A DNA stretch of 64,000 nt from Gordonia westfalica (GCF_900105725.1 NZ_FNLM01000036.1:930001-994000), one strand, 5' to 3'; counted from the stretch's first letter, positions 9,451 to 19,559 are shown. The notes: a model not told the origin generated them from the sequence alone. A program made the numbers and translations.

Positions 9451-9515
9451 GCACCTCAGGTGCCCGGGACACAACTGAATAGTCTCCGGTGCCGGCGAAA
9501 AGCCAAGGGCACCGG
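9451..9515 (+). promoter_or_regulatory. rpsH operon leader: palindrome and hairpin
   Basis: Downstream of the predicted start site lie a near-perfect palindrome, GCACCT-C-AGGTGC (9451-9463), and an 8-base stem CCGGTGCC/GGCACCGG (9486-9493 with 9508-9515) around a 14-base loop. The rest of the 303-base gap 9328-9630 shows no gene. These structures could be an operator, an attenuator or a ribosomal-protein binding site. No U-run follows, so a classical terminator is unlikely. Confidence 0.4.
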
Positions 9516-9630
9516 CGGCGAGAACCTTCAGAAAACTATCCACTTCGTGGAAGGCCCACCGCAGGTCAGAGGAGATTTCCTCGGATCGGCGCTGCATGGG
9601 AACCGCCACGAGAAAGGTTGACGGTCAACC

Positions 9631-10029
9631 ATGACCATGACTGACCCGATCGCAGACTTCTTGACGCGTCTGCGCAACGCCAATTCGGCGTACCACGACG
9701 AGGTGAAACTCCCGTCGTCGAAGATCAAGGTGAACATCGCCGAGATCCTCAAGCGTGAGGGCTACATCACCGACTACCGCATCGAGGATGCGGAGGTCGG
9801 CAAGAGCCTCATCGTCTCCCTGAAGTACGGCCCGAGCCGTGAGCGCTCCATCGCAGGACTGCGCCGCGTGTCGAAGCCGGGCCTCCGGATCTATGCAAAG
9901 TCCACCAACCTGCCCAAGGTGCTGGGCGGCCTCGGCGTGGCCATCATCTCCACGTCGTCGGGTCTGCTCACCGATCGCCAGGCAGCCAACCAGGGCGTGG
10001 GCGGCGAAGTCCTCGCCTACGTCTGGTAG
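9631..10029 (+). CDS. rpsH: 30S ribosomal protein S8
   Basis: Primary 16S rRNA-binding protein of the small-subunit platform; in E. coli it also represses the spc operon by binding its own mRNA. The 132-residue product [18 protein letters not shown] to the end [20 protein letters not shown] matches S8 over its full length, including the C-terminal rRNA-binding pattern [12 protein letters not shown]. It is the first gene of this ribosomal block, preceded by its own promoter rather than by rplE/rpsN. Confidence 0.98.
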   Translation: MTMTDPIADFLTRLRNANSAYHDEVKLPSSKIKVNIAEILKREGYITDYRIEDAEVGKSLIVSLKYGPSRERSIAGLRRVSKPGLRIYAKSTNLPKVLGGLGVAIISTSSGLLTDRQAANQGVGGEVLAYVW

Positions 10030-10042
10030 GGGAGGGAACGAC

Positions 10043-10579
10043 ATGTCGCGTATCGGAAAGAACCCCATCGAGATCCCCGCGGGCGTCGACGTCACCGTCG
10101 ACGGACAGCGCGTGGCCGTGAAGGGCCCGAAGGGCGAGCTCTCGCTCACCGTCTCGGAGCCCATCGAGGTCGCCAAGGAAGACAACTCCATCGTTGTCAC
10201 CCGCCCCAACGACGAGCGTCGCAGCCGCGCGCTGCACGGCCTGAGCCGTTCGCTGATCAACAACCTGGTCATCGGAGTCACGCAGGGCTACACCACGAAG
10301 ATGGAGATCTTCGGTGTCGGCTACCGCGTCCAGGCGAAGGGCAAGGACCTCGAGTTCGCCCTCGGTTACAGCCATCCCGTGCCGATCGAGGCCCCCGAAG
10401 GCATCACCTTCGCAGTGGAGTCCCCGACCAAGTTCTCGGTCACGGGTATCGACAAGCAGCAAGTCGGCCAGATCTCGGCGAACATCCGCCGCCTGCGTCG
10501 TCCGGACCCCTACAAGGGCAAGGGCATTCGCTACGAGGGTGAGCAGATCCGTCGCAAGGTCGGAAAGACGGGTAAGTAA
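10043..10579 (+). CDS. rplF: 50S ribosomal protein L6
   Basis: Large-subunit protein near the GTPase-associated centre and sarcin-ricin loop. The 178-residue sequence starts [17 protein letters not shown] and ends with the signature [20 protein letters not shown], typical of L6. The start ATG follows a GGGAGGGAACGAC ribosome site 13 bases after the rpsH stop, so it is transcribed with rpsH. Confidence 0.98.
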   Translation: MSRIGKNPIEIPAGVDVTVDGQRVAVKGPKGELSLTVSEPIEVAKEDNSIVVTRPNDERRSRALHGLSRSLINNLVIGVTQGYTTKMEIFGVGYRVQAKGKDLEFALGYSHPVPIEAPEGITFAVESPTKFSVTGIDKQQVGQISANIRRLRRPDPYKGKGIRYEGEQIRRKVGKTGK

Positions 10580-10582
10580 GCC

Positions 10583-10987
10583 ATGAGTGACACAGCTACC
10601 AAGACCAGCCGTAAGCCCCTCGGCAAGGACGTGTCGACGCGTCGTCGCAAGGCGACCGTCAACCGGCACTTCCGTCTCCGCAAGAAGGTCAGCGGAACCC
10701 CCGCTCGCCCGCGTCTCGCGGTCAAGCGCAGCTCGCGCCACATCCACGTGCAGCTCATCGACGACCTGGCCGGCAAGACGCTGGCCGCCGCGTCGTCGAT
10801 CGAGGCCGACGTGCGTGCGGCCGGCGGCGACAAGTCGGCCCAGGCCCGCAAGGTCGGCGAGCTCATCGCCGCCCGTGCCAAGGCCGCCGGCGTCGAGGCC
10901 GTCGTGTTCGACCGCGGTGGCAAGGACTACCACGGCCGTATCGCCGCGCTCGCGGATGCCGCCCGTGAGGGAGGCCTGAGCTTCTGA
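10583..10987 (+). CDS. rplR: 50S ribosomal protein L18
   Basis: 5S rRNA-binding protein of the central protuberance. The 134-residue product has the L18 core [18 protein letters not shown] and the C-terminal [20 protein letters not shown]. Start ATG lies three bases after the rplF stop, in the conserved spc order L6-L18-S5. Confidence 0.98.
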   Translation: MSDTATKTSRKPLGKDVSTRRRKATVNRHFRLRKKVSGTPARPRLAVKRSSRHIHVQLIDDLAGKTLAAASSIEADVRAAGGDKSAQARKVGELIAARAKAAGVEAVVFDRGGKDYHGRIAALADAAREGGLSF

Positions 10988-11033
10988 TGACCATCTTCAC
11001 CAGCTACACCCACAACACCGGAGGGAACCTCTG

Positions 11034-11681
11034 ATGCCCGGACGTCAGCGTGACGGCGGAAACGGACCCGCCGGTAACGACCAGAACCAGAACAACGCAG
11101 GTGGCGGCAACGACCGTCGCGGCGGTGGCCGTGGAGACCGTCGCGATCGCGGCGGTCGCGACCAGGACCGCAACCAGCTCGAGCGCGTGGTGACCATCAA
11201 CCGCGTCTCGAAGGTGGTCAAGGGTGGACGTCGTTTCTCGTTCACCGCTCTCGTGGTCGTCGGCGACGGCCAGGGCATGGTCGGCGTCGGCTACGGCAAG
11301 GCCAAGGAAGTTCCGGCCGCGATCCAGAAGGGCGTCGAAGAGGCTCGCAAGAACTTCTTCCGCGTGCCGCTGATCGGTGGCACCGTGACCCACCCGGTTC
11401 AGGGTGAGGCCGCTGCCGGTGTCGTCATGCTGCGCCCGGCCAGCCCCGGTACCGGTGTGATCGCCGGTGGCGCGGTGCGTGCCGTGCTCGAGTGCGCGGG
11501 CGTCCACGACGTCCTCGCCAAGAGCCTCGGATCGGACAACGCCATCAACGTCGTCCACGCCACCGTCGCCGCTCTCAAGATGCTGCAGCGTCCCGAAGAG
11601 GTCGCGGCCCGCCGCGGTCTGCCGATCGAGGACGTCGCTCCGGCCGGTATGCTGCGCGCTCGCGCAGGACAGGGAGTCTGA
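11034..11681 (+). CDS. rpsE: 30S ribosomal protein S5
   Basis: Small-subunit protein of the decoding region, involved in accuracy and in helicase activity at the mRNA entry. The 215-residue protein has an N-terminal Gly/Asn/Arg-rich disordered extension of about 45 residues common in actinobacteria, then the S5 RNA-binding domain ([19 protein letters not shown]) and the C-terminal domain ending [27 protein letters not shown] ribosome site precedes the ATG. Confidence 0.98.
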   Translation: MPGRQRDGGNGPAGNDQNQNNAGGGNDRRGGGRGDRRDRGGRDQDRNQLERVVTINRVSKVVKGGRRFSFTALVVVGDGQGMVGVGYGKAKEVPAAIQKGVEEARKNFFRVPLIGGTVTHPVQGEAAAGVVMLRPASPGTGVIAGGAVRAVLECAGVHDVLAKSLGSDNAINVVHATVAALKMLQRPEEVAARRGLPIEDVAPAGMLRARAGQGV

Positions 11682-11683
11682 TC

Positions 11684-11863
11684 ATGGCAGAGCTGAAGAT
11701 CACTCAGGTCAAGGGCACCATCGGTACCAAGAAGAACCAGCGTGACAGCCTGCGGACCCTCGGACTGAAGGGCATCCGCCAGACCGTCACCCGCGAGGAC
11801 ACGCCGATCAACCGCGGCCTCATCAACGCGGTTCGTCACCTCGTGACAGTCGAAGAGGTTTAA
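11684..11863 (+). CDS. rpmD: 50S ribosomal protein L30
   Basis: Small (59-residue) large-subunit protein. The sequence [20 protein letters not shown] followed by [14 protein letters not shown] matches L30 completely. The ATG at 11684 is two bases after the rpsE stop; it ends three bases before rplO, consistent with the spc order S5-L30-L15. Confidence 0.97.
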   Translation: MAELKITQVKGTIGTKKNQRDSLRTLGLKGIRQTVTREDTPINRGLINAVRHLVTVEEV

Positions 11864-11866
11864 GCA

Positions 11867-12307
11867 ATGACCATCAAACTCCATCACCTTCGCCCCGCAC
11901 CGGGGTCGAAGACCGACAAGACCCGCGTGGGTCGCGGTGAGGGGTCCAAGGGTAAGACCGCCGGTCGCGGCACCAAGGGCACCAAGGCACGCAAGAATGT
12001 GCCGGCCGGCTTCGAGGGTGGCCAGATGCCGATCCACATGCGGCTGCCGAAGCTCAAGGGCTTCACCAACCGCAACCGGATCGAGTACCAGGTCGTCAAC
12101 GTCGGCGACATCGCGCGCCTGTTCCCGCAGGGCGGCACCATCGGCGTCGACGAGCTCGTCGCCGCGGGCGCTGTGCGCAAGAACAAGCTGGTGAAGGTGC
12201 TCGGCGACGGAGACCTCTCCGTCAAGGTAGACATCACCGCCGACAAGTTCACCGCCTCCGCCAAGGACAAGATCGCCGCTGCCGGAGGCAGCGTCACCGA
12301 GCTCTGA
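11867..12307 (+). CDS. rplO: 50S ribosomal protein L15
   Basis: Late-assembling 23S rRNA-binding protein. The 146-residue product starts [20 protein letters not shown] and has the basic glycine-rich segment [20 protein letters not shown] and the pattern [18 protein letters not shown], both diagnostic of L15. Last gene before a strong hairpin, so the ribosomal transcript may be partly ended here. Confidence 0.98.
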   Translation: MTIKLHHLRPAPGSKTDKTRVGRGEGSKGKTAGRGTKGTKARKNVPAGFEGGQMPIHMRLPKLKGFTNRNRIEYQVVNVGDIARLFPQGGTIGVDELVAAGAVRKNKLVKVLGDGDLSVKVDITADKFTASAKDKIAAAGGSVTEL

Positions 12308-12321
12308 CGGACCAAACCCGC

Positions 12322-12352
12322 GGTCGGGCGGCAGCTACGCTGCCGCCCGACC
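12322..12352 (+). terminator. Strong hairpin terminator after rplO
   Basis: A perfect 14-base-pair stem (12322-12335 with 12339-12352) closes a three-base TAC loop: GGTCGGGCGGCAGC pairs with GCTGCCGCCCGACC. No long T-run follows, which is normal for high-GC actinobacterial terminators. It lies 15 bases after the rplO stop and separates the ribosomal genes from secY. Confidence 0.75.
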
Positions 12353-12370
12353 GGGGCGTTTCGGCGTCAC

Positions 12371-12472
12371 TGTTAGAGTTTCAGACGTTGTCTGCCGCAT
12401 CCGCACAAGATCAGCCGCATCCCGAACATCGTCGATTGCCGAGCACACGGGGATCGGGTCGTGACCGACCCG
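12371..12472 (+). promoter_or_regulatory. Probable secY promoter (extended -10) and leader hairpin
   Basis: TGTTAGAGT at 12371-12379 fits an extended -10 element (TG-n-TAGAGT); no convincing -35 is visible. In the roughly 125-base leader a 7-base stem CGGGTCG/CGACCCG with a TGAC loop spans 12455-12472. Together with the terminator just upstream this suggests independent transcription of secY-adk-map. Confidence 0.4.
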
Positions 12473-12510
12473 GAACACAGCCCTCGCGTGGTCGTTCCTA
12501 GGAGGAGTTA

Positions 12511-13839
12511 GTGCTTTCCCCCCTCTTCGCGGCCATACGGACGCCGGACCTGAGGAAGAAGATCCTCTTCGTTCTCGGCATCATCATCCTGTATCGCCTC
12601 GGCGCGACCGTGCCGTCGCCCGGTGTGGACTACCAGGCCGTGCAGGCGTGTCTCGACGAGGTCTCGGCCGGTGAGTCGAGCTCGGTCTACTCCCTGATCA
12701 ACCTGTTCTCCGGCGGTGCGCTCCTGCAGCTGTCGGTGTTCGCGATCGGCATCATGCCGTACATCACGGCATCGATCATCGTCCAGCTGCTCACCGTGGT
12801 CATCCCGCGCTTCGAGCAGTTGCGCAAGGAAGGCCAGGCCGGCCAGGCGAAGATGACGCAGTACACGCGGTATCTGTCCGTGGCCCTGGCGCTCCTGCAG
12901 GCCACCGGCATCGTGGCCCTCGCCGACCGCGGCCAGCTCCTCCCACAGTCCTGTGCGACCAGCGGTGAGGTCCTCAACGACTCGAGCATCTTTGGTCTGA
13001 TGATCATCGTGCTCGTCATGACCGCCGGCGCCTGTGTGGTCATGTGGTTCGGCGAGCTCATCACCGAGCGCGGCATCGGCAACGGCATGTCGCTGCTGAT
13101 CTTCGCCGGTATCGCCGCCCGTATCCCGGCCGAGGGTCGGACCATCCTGAACACCCGCGGCGGGCTCGTCTTCGCCCTGGTGTGTGTCGCCGCGCTGATC
13201 ATCGTCGCCGGCGTCGTCTTCATCGAGCAGGGCCAGCGCCGCATCCCGGTGCAGTACGCCAAGCGGATGGTGGGCCGGAAGATGTACGGCGGATCGTCGA
13301 CGTACCTGCCGCTGAAGGTCAACCAGGCCGGCGTCATCCCGGTGATCTTCGCCTCGTCGCTGCTGTACCTGCCGCAGCTGATCGTCGAACTGACGCGCAG
13401 CACCGACGGCACACAGTCGACGTGGCAGGAGTACGTCACCAAGTACCTGACCGATCCCAGCAACGGGGTCTACATCGCGGTCTACTTCCTGATGATCATC
13501 TTCTTCACGTACTTCTACGTGGCGGTGACGTTCAATCCGGAGGAGCGCGCCGACGAGATGAAGAAGTACGGTGGCTTCATCCCGGGCATCAGGCCGGGCG
13601 CCCCGACTGCGGAGTATCTGGGTTATGTGCTCAGCCGCATCACCCTGCCGGGCTCGATCTACCTCGGTATCATCGCGGTTCTGCCGAACCTGTTCCTCGA
13701 GATCGGTAACAGCGGCAACGTCCAGAACCTGCCGTTCGGCGGCACGGCCGTGTTGATCATGGTCGGTGTGGGCCTGGACACGATGAAACAGATCAACAGT
13801 CAGTTGATGCAACGCAAGTACGAAGGATTCCTCAAGTGA
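12511..13839 (+). CDS. secY: Sec translocon channel subunit SecY
   Basis: Core channel of the general protein secretion pathway, forming SecYEG and working with SecA (encoded at 59870). The 442-residue protein has ten membrane helices; recognisable stretches include [31 protein letters not shown] and the cytoplasmic loop before [23 protein letters not shown] 12511 is the start, five bases after an AGGAGG ribosome site. It overlaps adk by four bases. Confidence 0.98.
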   Translation: MLSPLFAAIRTPDLRKKILFVLGIIILYRLGATVPSPGVDYQAVQACLDEVSAGESSSVYSLINLFSGGALLQLSVFAIGIMPYITASIIVQLLTVVIPRFEQLRKEGQAGQAKMTQYTRYLSVALALLQATGIVALADRGQLLPQSCATSGEVLNDSSIFGLMIIVLVMTAGACVVMWFGELITERGIGNGMSLLIFAGIAARIPAEGRTILNTRGGLVFALVCVAALIIVAGVVFIEQGQRRIPVQYAKRMVGRKMYGGSSTYLPLKVNQAGVIPVIFASSLLYLPQLIVELTRSTDGTQSTWQEYVTKYLTDPSNGVYIAVYFLMIIFFTYFYVAVTFNPEERADEMKKYGGFIPGIRPGAPTAEYLGYVLSRITLPGSIYLGIIAVLPNLFLEIGNSGNVQNLPFGGTAVLIMVGVGLDTMKQINSQLMQRKYEGFLK

Positions 13840-14390
13840 GACTCGTTATTCTCGGCCCGCCCGGAGCAGGCAAGGGCACCCAGGCGGAACTGTTGAGCGA
13901 AGCCCTCGGCATCCCGCACATCTCCACCGGTGACCTGTTCCGCGCCAACATCTCCCAGGGCACCCCGGTCGGTATCGAAGCCAAGAAGTACCTCGACGCC
14001 GGAAACCTGGTCCCGTCCGAGATCACCGTCGACATGGTCCGTGCACGCGTCGGCGAGCCGGACGCGGCGAAGGGTTTCATCCTCGACGGTTTCCCGCGTT
14101 CGACCGAGCAGGCCGACGCCCTCAAGGAGATCCTCGCGAATCTCGACGCCTCGCTGGACGGCGTGCTGTCCTTCGTCGTCGACACCGACGTCGTCGTGGA
14201 GCGCATGTTGGCCCGTGGCCGCGCCGATGACACCGAAGAGGTCATCCGCAACCGGATGGACGTCTACATCAAGGAGACCTCGCCGCTGCTCGCCTACTAC
14301 GGCGACCAGGTCAAGACGATCGACGCGGTGGGCGACATCCAGGATGTCCACCAGCGGGTGCTCAGCGCCCTCGGCGCCGGCGTCGCCTGA
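13836..14390 (+). CDS. adk: Adenylate kinase
   Basis: Cytosolic enzyme converting ATP plus AMP to two ADP. The 184-residue protein is the short actinobacterial form without the long zinc-type LID domain. The P-loop GPPGAGKGT is at residues 7-15, the AMP-binding DGFPRS and the lid arginine region [15 protein letters not shown] follow. The GTG start overlaps the secY stop (GTGA), so the genes are translationally coupled. Confidence 0.98.
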   Translation: MRLVILGPPGAGKGTQAELLSEALGIPHISTGDLFRANISQGTPVGIEAKKYLDAGNLVPSEITVDMVRARVGEPDAAKGFILDGFPRSTEQADALKEILANLDASLDGVLSFVVDTDVVVERMLARGRADDTEEVIRNRMDVYIKETSPLLAYYGDQVKTIDAVGDIQDVHQRVLSALGAGVA

Positions 14391-14414
14391 CTTCCCCGAC
14401 GACTGCGTCTGCTG

Positions 14415-15209
14415 ATGGGTTTTCGTAAACGCAAGCGTGTCCCGTTCCGCTCTGCGGGTGAACTGGATGCGATGGCGGCAGCGGGCGCGGTCGTCGGTGC
14501 GGCCCTGGTGGCCGTCCGCGCCGCGTCGAAGCCGGGGGTCAGCACCCTCGACCTCGACGAGGTCGCCGAGACCGTGATCCGCGAAGCCGGAGCGGTTCCG
14601 TCGTTCAAGGGCTACCACGGCTTCCCGGGCTCGATCTGTAGCTCGGTCAACGAGGTCGTCGTCCACGGCATCCCGTCCGCCGATGTCGTTCTCGCCGAGG
14701 GTGATCTGGTGTCGATCGACTGCGGTGCGGTCCTCGACGGCTGGCACGGTGACTCGGCCTGGACCTTCGGCGTCGGTGAGCTGTCGCAGGCGGACGCCGA
14801 ACTGTCCGAGGCGACCCGACTGTCGATGGAGGCGGGCATCGCCGCCATGGTCGACGGCGCGCGTCTCACCGACATCTCCCATGCGATCGAACTAGGCACC
14901 CGCGCCGCCGAGAAGAAGTTCGACCGGCCCTTCGGCATCGTCGACGGCTACGGCGGTCACGGCATCGGTCGCGAGATGCACATGGACCCGTTCCTCGCGA
15001 ACGAGGGCGAGCCGGGCAAGGGCCCGCTGCTGGTGATCGGGTCGACGCTCGCCATCGAGCCGATGCTGACCCTGGGCACCGTGGACACCACCGTCCTCGG
15101 CGACGACTGGACCGTCGTCACCGACGACGGTTCGCGCGCCGCGCACTGGGAACACACCGTCGCGGTCACCGCCGACGGTCCCAGAATTCTCACCCCGCGA
15201 CCCCACTAG
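14415..15209 (+). CDS. map: Methionine aminopeptidase, type I
   Basis: Removes the initiator methionine from nascent proteins using two metal ions. The 264-residue protein carries the five conserved ligands: Asp in [17 protein letters not shown] (two Asp), His in [12 protein letters not shown], Glu in [10 protein letters not shown] and Glu in AHWEHTVAV. The secY-adk-map order is classical. A short CCCGGC/GCCGGG hairpin at 15237-15252 follows and may be a weak terminator. Confidence 0.97.
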   Translation: MGFRKRKRVPFRSAGELDAMAAAGAVVGAALVAVRAASKPGVSTLDLDEVAETVIREAGAVPSFKGYHGFPGSICSSVNEVVVHGIPSADVVLAEGDLVSIDCGAVLDGWHGDSAWTFGVGELSQADAELSEATRLSMEAGIAAMVDGARLTDISHAIELGTRAAEKKFDRPFGIVDGYGGHGIGREMHMDPFLANEGEPGKGPLLVIGSTLAIEPMLTLGTVDTTVLGDDWTVVTDDGSRAAHWEHTVAVTADGPRILTPRPH

Positions 15210-15390
15210 TCGTCGCTCGGCTCGATTCTGCGACAGCCCGGCGTCCGCCGGGTAGTGAAGTTCCGCTTTATGGTGCACATAGCGCACAACGATTGATCCC
15301 CGATCCGCTCACCCGTTGAATGGTCGTGATCGTGTAGGTGTGACCTGGCGCGGTGGATGACGAGCGACGAGCAGAGAAGAGTGGGACGAG

Positions 15391-16380
15391 ATGACGACTG
15401 TGGAACTCGGCGACGGACTGAAGGTTTCAGCCCTCGGATTCGGTGGCATGTCGCTGACCGACGTCTACGGCGCGGTGTCGGATGACGACGCCCTGCGCAC
15501 CCTCACGCATGCGGTCGACAGCGGCGTGACGTTCATCGACACCGCCAACGTCTACGGTGACGGGCGCAGCGAGACCACGATCGGGAAGCTGCTCAAGACT
15601 CGCCGCGACGACGTCCAGCTCGCCACCAAGTTCGGCATCGTCCGTCAGGGCGGCGTCGGGCAGCGCGGGGTCCGCGGTGACCGAGAGTACGTCCGCGAGC
15701 AGGTCGAACTCAGCCTGGCACGACTCGGCACCGATCGCATCGACCTGTACTACCAGCACCGCGTCGACCCGGTGGTCCCGATCGAGGAGACCGTCGGCGC
15801 GGTCAAGGAACTGGTCGAGGAGGGCAAGGTCCTGCACATCGGTCTGTCCGAGGCGACCGGTGACGAGATCCGCCGCGCGGTCAGCGTGCACCCGATCGCC
15901 GCCATCCAGTCCGAGTGGAGCGTCGTCTCCCGCGACGTCGAGCGATTCGTCGTGCCCGCCGCCCGCGAGCACGAGGTCGGCTTCGTTTCCTACTCGACGC
16001 TGGGCCGCAAGTGGCTGGCCGGGCTCCTCGACTACAACGATCTGGTCGAAGGCGATGTGCGCCTAAACATCTCGCGCTACACACCCACCAACCTCGCGTA
16101 CAATCAGCCGGTCCTCGAGGAGTTCTTGAAGATCGCCGACGAGATCGGTGTCACCGGTGCACAGCTGGCGCTGGCCTGGTTCTACGCCAAGGGTCGCGAG
16201 TTCGCTCTCCCCGTGGTCTCGATCCCGGGTTCGCGGTTCGCCGAGCGCGTCTCGGAGAACCTCGCCGGCGTCGACATCGAACTGACCGCGCAGCAGGTCG
16301 AGCGACTGGACACGTTGGCCGCCAAGGTTCGCGGTCATCGTTCCGCTCAACCGCAGTTGGTGTCCTCGGCACGCGAGTGA
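15391..16380 (+). CDS. Aldo/keto reductase
   Basis: NADPH-dependent oxidoreductase of the AKR superfamily, 329 residues, TIM-barrel. The catalytic tetrad can be read as Asp and Tyr in FIDTANVYGDGRSE, Lys in LATKFG and His in YYQHRVD. The motif LYYQHRVDPVVPIEETVGA is typical of the AKR13/YakC-like branch that reduces aldehydes. The 180-base gap upstream holds no clear promoter. Substrate is unknown, and the gene does not share an obvious pathway with its neighbours. Confidence 0.88.
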   Translation: MTTVELGDGLKVSALGFGGMSLTDVYGAVSDDDALRTLTHAVDSGVTFIDTANVYGDGRSETTIGKLLKTRRDDVQLATKFGIVRQGGVGQRGVRGDREYVREQVELSLARLGTDRIDLYYQHRVDPVVPIEETVGAVKELVEEGKVLHIGLSEATGDEIRRAVSVHPIAAIQSEWSVVSRDVERFVVPAAREHEVGFVSYSTLGRKWLAGLLDYNDLVEGDVRLNISRYTPTNLAYNQPVLEEFLKIADEIGVTGAQLALAWFYAKGREFALPVVSIPGSRFAERVSENLAGVDIELTAQQVERLDTLAAKVRGHRSAQPQLVSSARE

Positions 16381-16480
16381 CCCGCGACCGCGCCTCGGTG
16401 GGGTGAGTATCGGCCGCTCTATTCGTGCCGGGTCCTCACGTTGGGCGTGTGTCGGCTCACCTCTCGTCGTACCGTTGACC

Positions 16481-18559
16481 ATGCACTTCGACGTGTCCTG
16501 GTCCACTGCCGTCCGCCGGCTGCCGTTCACTGCCGCGCTCACCGTCGCGTTGGCGATCGTGGGCGTGGCGACCGGGTCGCTGTGGGGCCGGGCGAACGAC
16601 AAGTCCTGGTATAGAGAGGTCGCATTCGGCCTGCCCGCGCTGCGTGAGGGCAAGTGGTGGACGCCGATCAGTTCGGCCTTCGTCGAACCCGGGCCGTGGT
16701 TGTACGTGATCGCGTTCGTGGCGGTGATCGTCGGAATGGGTTGGGCCGAATGGCAACTCGGTACCGTGAAAGCGGTACTGGTCGGGGTCGGCGGGCACCT
16801 CGTCTCCGTTCTGCTCACCGTCGGGCTGCTCTGGCTGCTGTCGACCGAGGTCACGTCGTGGAAGTGGGCGGAGGATCTGTCCGAATCCCGGGGTACCGGT
16901 GTCGGTGCGCTCGTGGTCTCCGCGGTCGCGGTCGCCTCGGCGACGGTTCGGTCGCCGTGGCGTCTGCGGGTGCGTGTGCTGATGGGGGCGGTCGTCGCCA
17001 TCGCGTTCCTGTTCCAGGGCACCCTCGCCTCCGTCGAATACGTTCTCGCAGCGGTGATCATGCTCGTGGTCGGGGAGAAGTTCTTCGCCACCAACGAACG
17101 CGGCTACATGCCGCGCACCCGGCGTGAGGTCCGCATGCTGGGTTGCGCCGCGCTACTGGTGATCGCGGCGGCGAACCTGATGGTGTTCCTGTTCCCCGGA
17201 GACGGACCCCTGGGCCCGACCGATGCCGGTGACGACTCGGCGTACACCATGCTCATCGGGCTGGTGATCAACGTGCTCATCGCGGATCAGCTGCGCCGTG
17301 GCAAGCGGTGGGCCTGGTGGGTCGCGGTGGTCATCGGTGCGTTGAACGTCGTCGGCACCGTGCTGACAGTGGTTCTCGTCATCTTCACCGACGTCTCGAC
17401 CGAGGGCGCGGTGACCCTGGGCACCACGCTGCTGTGGGCGTTGTTGCTCGCCATCCTGATCCCCGGACGATTCGCGTTCGCCGTCCCGTGGCGGGTGCGG
17501 CATGTGGGTGCGCCGGGGGATGACCCCGACGCCGATCCGGTGGACCGGGTGAAGGCACTCCTCCGTGAACACGGCGGCGGCACGATGTCGTGGATGACGA
17601 CGTGGCCCGGCAACTCCTATCAGTTCACCGGTGAGGCCGGATCGGTGGTGACCTACCAGAACCACGTCGGAACCCTGCTGGCACTGGCCGACCCCGTGTG
17701 TGTGCCCGAGCGTCGCCGGGAGGCGGTGGATGCCTTCATCGAGCTCGCGGAGCGGTCCGGAGCGACGCCGTGCTGGTTCTCCATCGGGTCGTCGACGTCG
17801 GAGATCGTGACCGAACGCGGCTGGCTCAGTGTGCAGATCGCCGAGGACACGATCGTCGACCTGCCGGGCCTCGAGTTCAAGGGCAAGCCGTGGCAGCATG
17901 TGCGGTCGGCGATGAACAAGGCTGTCAAACAGGACATCTCGATGCGGATGGTAACGCTCGCCGACGAATCCTTCGCGGTGCGCACACAGGTCCGGGCCAT
18001 CTCGGAGGAATGGGTGGGGGACAAGGGCCTACCCGAGATGGGCTTCACGCTCGGCAGCGTGGAGGAGGCGATGGACCCGGCGGTGCGGGTCGCGCTCGCC
18101 GTCGATCCGGACGGCAACGTCCACGGTGTGCTGTCGTGGCTCCCCGTGTACGGGCCCGGCGGCGGGGTTGCCGGTTGGACCCTCGACATCATGCGGCGCC
18201 GGACCGACGGTTTCGGTCCCGTGGTGGAGTATCTCATCGCATCGTCGGCGGTGGCCTTCAAGGACGAGGGTGCGCAGTTCATGTCGCTGTCGGGTGCGCC
18301 GCTGGCCCGCACGGAGGACTTCGATCCCGAACCGCTCGACAAACTGCTCGACGCTCTCGGCGCAGCTCTCGAGCCCTACTACGGCTTCCGGTCGTTGCAC
18401 ACGTTCAAGAAGAAGTTCAACCCGCGGTATGAACCGGTCTACCTTGCCTTCCGCGACGAATCCGACCTTCCCCGAATCGGTTTGGCCATCTCGCGGGCCT
18501 ACCTGCCCGATGCGACGACGGGGCAGTTGCTGCGCCTCGCGGCCAGCCGCTCCGAGTAG
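16481..18559 (+). CDS. Phosphatidylglycerol lysyltransferase-like membrane protein (DUF2156)
   Basis: Probably transfers an amino acid from charged tRNA to a membrane lipid, altering surface charge. The N-terminal about 370 residues carry many membrane helices; their first part (GKWWTPISSAFVEPGPWLYV, then HLVSVLLTVGLLW) resembles a rhomboid fold, but the GxSG serine protease motif is absent. The soluble C-terminal half is a DUF2156 GNAT-like domain with AMNKAVKQDI and LDIMRRRTDGFGPVVEYLIA. No lysyl-tRNA synthetase domain is fused, unlike mycobacterial LysX. ATG 16481 gives 692 residues; a GTG at 16403 in frame would add 26. Confidence 0.78.
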   Translation: MHFDVSWSTAVRRLPFTAALTVALAIVGVATGSLWGRANDKSWYREVAFGLPALREGKWWTPISSAFVEPGPWLYVIAFVAVIVGMGWAEWQLGTVKAVLVGVGGHLVSVLLTVGLLWLLSTEVTSWKWAEDLSESRGTGVGALVVSAVAVASATVRSPWRLRVRVLMGAVVAIAFLFQGTLASVEYVLAAVIMLVVGEKFFATNERGYMPRTRREVRMLGCAALLVIAAANLMVFLFPGDGPLGPTDAGDDSAYTMLIGLVINVLIADQLRRGKRWAWWVAVVIGALNVVGTVLTVVLVIFTDVSTEGAVTLGTTLLWALLLAILIPGRFAFAVPWRVRHVGAPGDDPDADPVDRVKALLREHGGGTMSWMTTWPGNSYQFTGEAGSVVTYQNHVGTLLALADPVCVPERRREAVDAFIELAERSGATPCWFSIGSSTSEIVTERGWLSVQIAEDTIVDLPGLEFKGKPWQHVRSAMNKAVKQDISMRMVTLADESFAVRTQVRAISEEWVGDKGLPEMGFTLGSVEEAMDPAVRVALAVDPDGNVHGVLSWLPVYGPGGGVAGWTLDIMRRRTDGFGPVVEYLIASSAVAFKDEGAQFMSLSGAPLARTEDFDPEPLDKLLDALGAALEPYYGFRSLHTFKKKFNPRYEPVYLAFRDESDLPRIGLAISRAYLPDATTGQLLRLAASRSE

Positions 18560-18644
18560 GTCGTAGCCTGCTGTGAGGCCAGCGTTCACCGGAGTCGTTG
18601 CCTGAGTTCACCATCTCGTCGTCTGATACGGACACACTTCGCCC

Positions 18645-19559
18645 GTGTCATCGGTCGACGAACACGTCCTACCCGCCACCGGTAGGCGCCCCTGGCGGAG
18701 CTACTGGTTGTTCCTGTTGCTCGTGGGGCCCAATCTCGTCCTGCTGGCGGTCTTCACCTATCGGCCGCTCGTCGAGAACATCCGGATGTCCTTCTTCGAC
18801 TGGAACATCGCGGAGTCGGGCGCGACGTTCATCGGTGTCGACAACTACGTCGAGTGGTTCACCCGTGCCGATTCCTGGGAGATCGTCACCAACACGGTGG
18901 TGTTCACGGTGGCCGCGGTCGTCGGCAGCATGGTCATCGGACTGGCGCTGGCGTTGCTGCTCGACCGTCGACTCCGCGGCCGCAACGTCGTCCGGTCGGT
19001 GACTTTCGCGCCCTTCGTGCTGTCCGGCGCGGCGGTCGGCATCGCGTTCCAGTTCGTGTTCGACCCGAGCTTCGGCCTGATCAACGACCTCATGGGGCGA
19101 TTCGGGCTGGGGTCCGCGCCGGACTTCTACCAGCAGCCCGGCTGGGCGCTGTTCATGATCACGGTGACCTATATCTGGAAGAACCTCGGGTACACCTTCG
19201 TGATCTACCTGGCCGCTCTGCAGGGCAAGCGCGCCGACCTCGACGAGGCCGCCGCGATCGACGGTGCCGGGTGGTGGACCTACTTTCGCAAGGTGCTCCT
19301 CCCACAGCTGCGGCCGACGACGTTCTTCCTGTCGATCACCGTGCTGCTCAACTCTCTTCAGGTCTTCGACATCATCAACGTGATGACCCGCGGCGGGCCG
19401 CTCGGCAACGGCACCACGACGATGGTGTACCAGGTCTACGAGGAGAGCTTCCGCAACTTCCGTGCCGGATACGGTGCGACGGTCGCGACCATCATGTTCG
19501 TCGTCCTGCTCGTGATCACCCTGTTCCAGGTGCGGGTGATGGATCGGGGCGCGCGATGA
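18645..19559 (+). CDS. ABC sugar/glycerol-phosphate importer permease 1 (UgpA/MalF type)
   Basis: Membrane subunit of a carbohydrate importer. The 304-residue protein has six predicted helices and the EAA loop LDEAAAIDGAGWWTYFRKVLLP that docks to the ATPase. GTG 18645 is the start; TAGCCTG at 18564-18570 upstream resembles a -10 element seen before other genes here. It overlaps the next permease gene by four bases (ATGA). Substrate is inferred only from family: UgpA-like permeases take glycerol-3-phosphate or its diesters, others take oligosaccharides. Confidence 0.9.
   Translation: MSSVDEHVLPATGRRPWRSYWLFLLLVGPNLVLLAVFTYRPLVENIRMSFFDWNIAESGATFIGVDNYVEWFTRADSWEIVTNTVVFTVAAVVGSMVIGLALALLLDRRLRGRNVVRSVTFAPFVLSGAAVGIAFQFVFDPSFGLINDLMGRFGLGSAPDFYQQPGWALFMITVTYIWKNLGYTFVIYLAALQGKRADLDEAAAIDGAGWWTYFRKVLLPQLRPTTFFLSITVLLNSLQVFDIINVMTRGGPLGNGTTTMVYQVYEESFRNFRAGYGATVATIMFVVLLVITLFQVRVMDRGAR

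Noticed and set aside
15237..15252. Terminator after map
   Set aside because: CCCGGC/GCCGGG with a four-base loop is short and common by chance at this GC content. It is mentioned only as a weak possibility.
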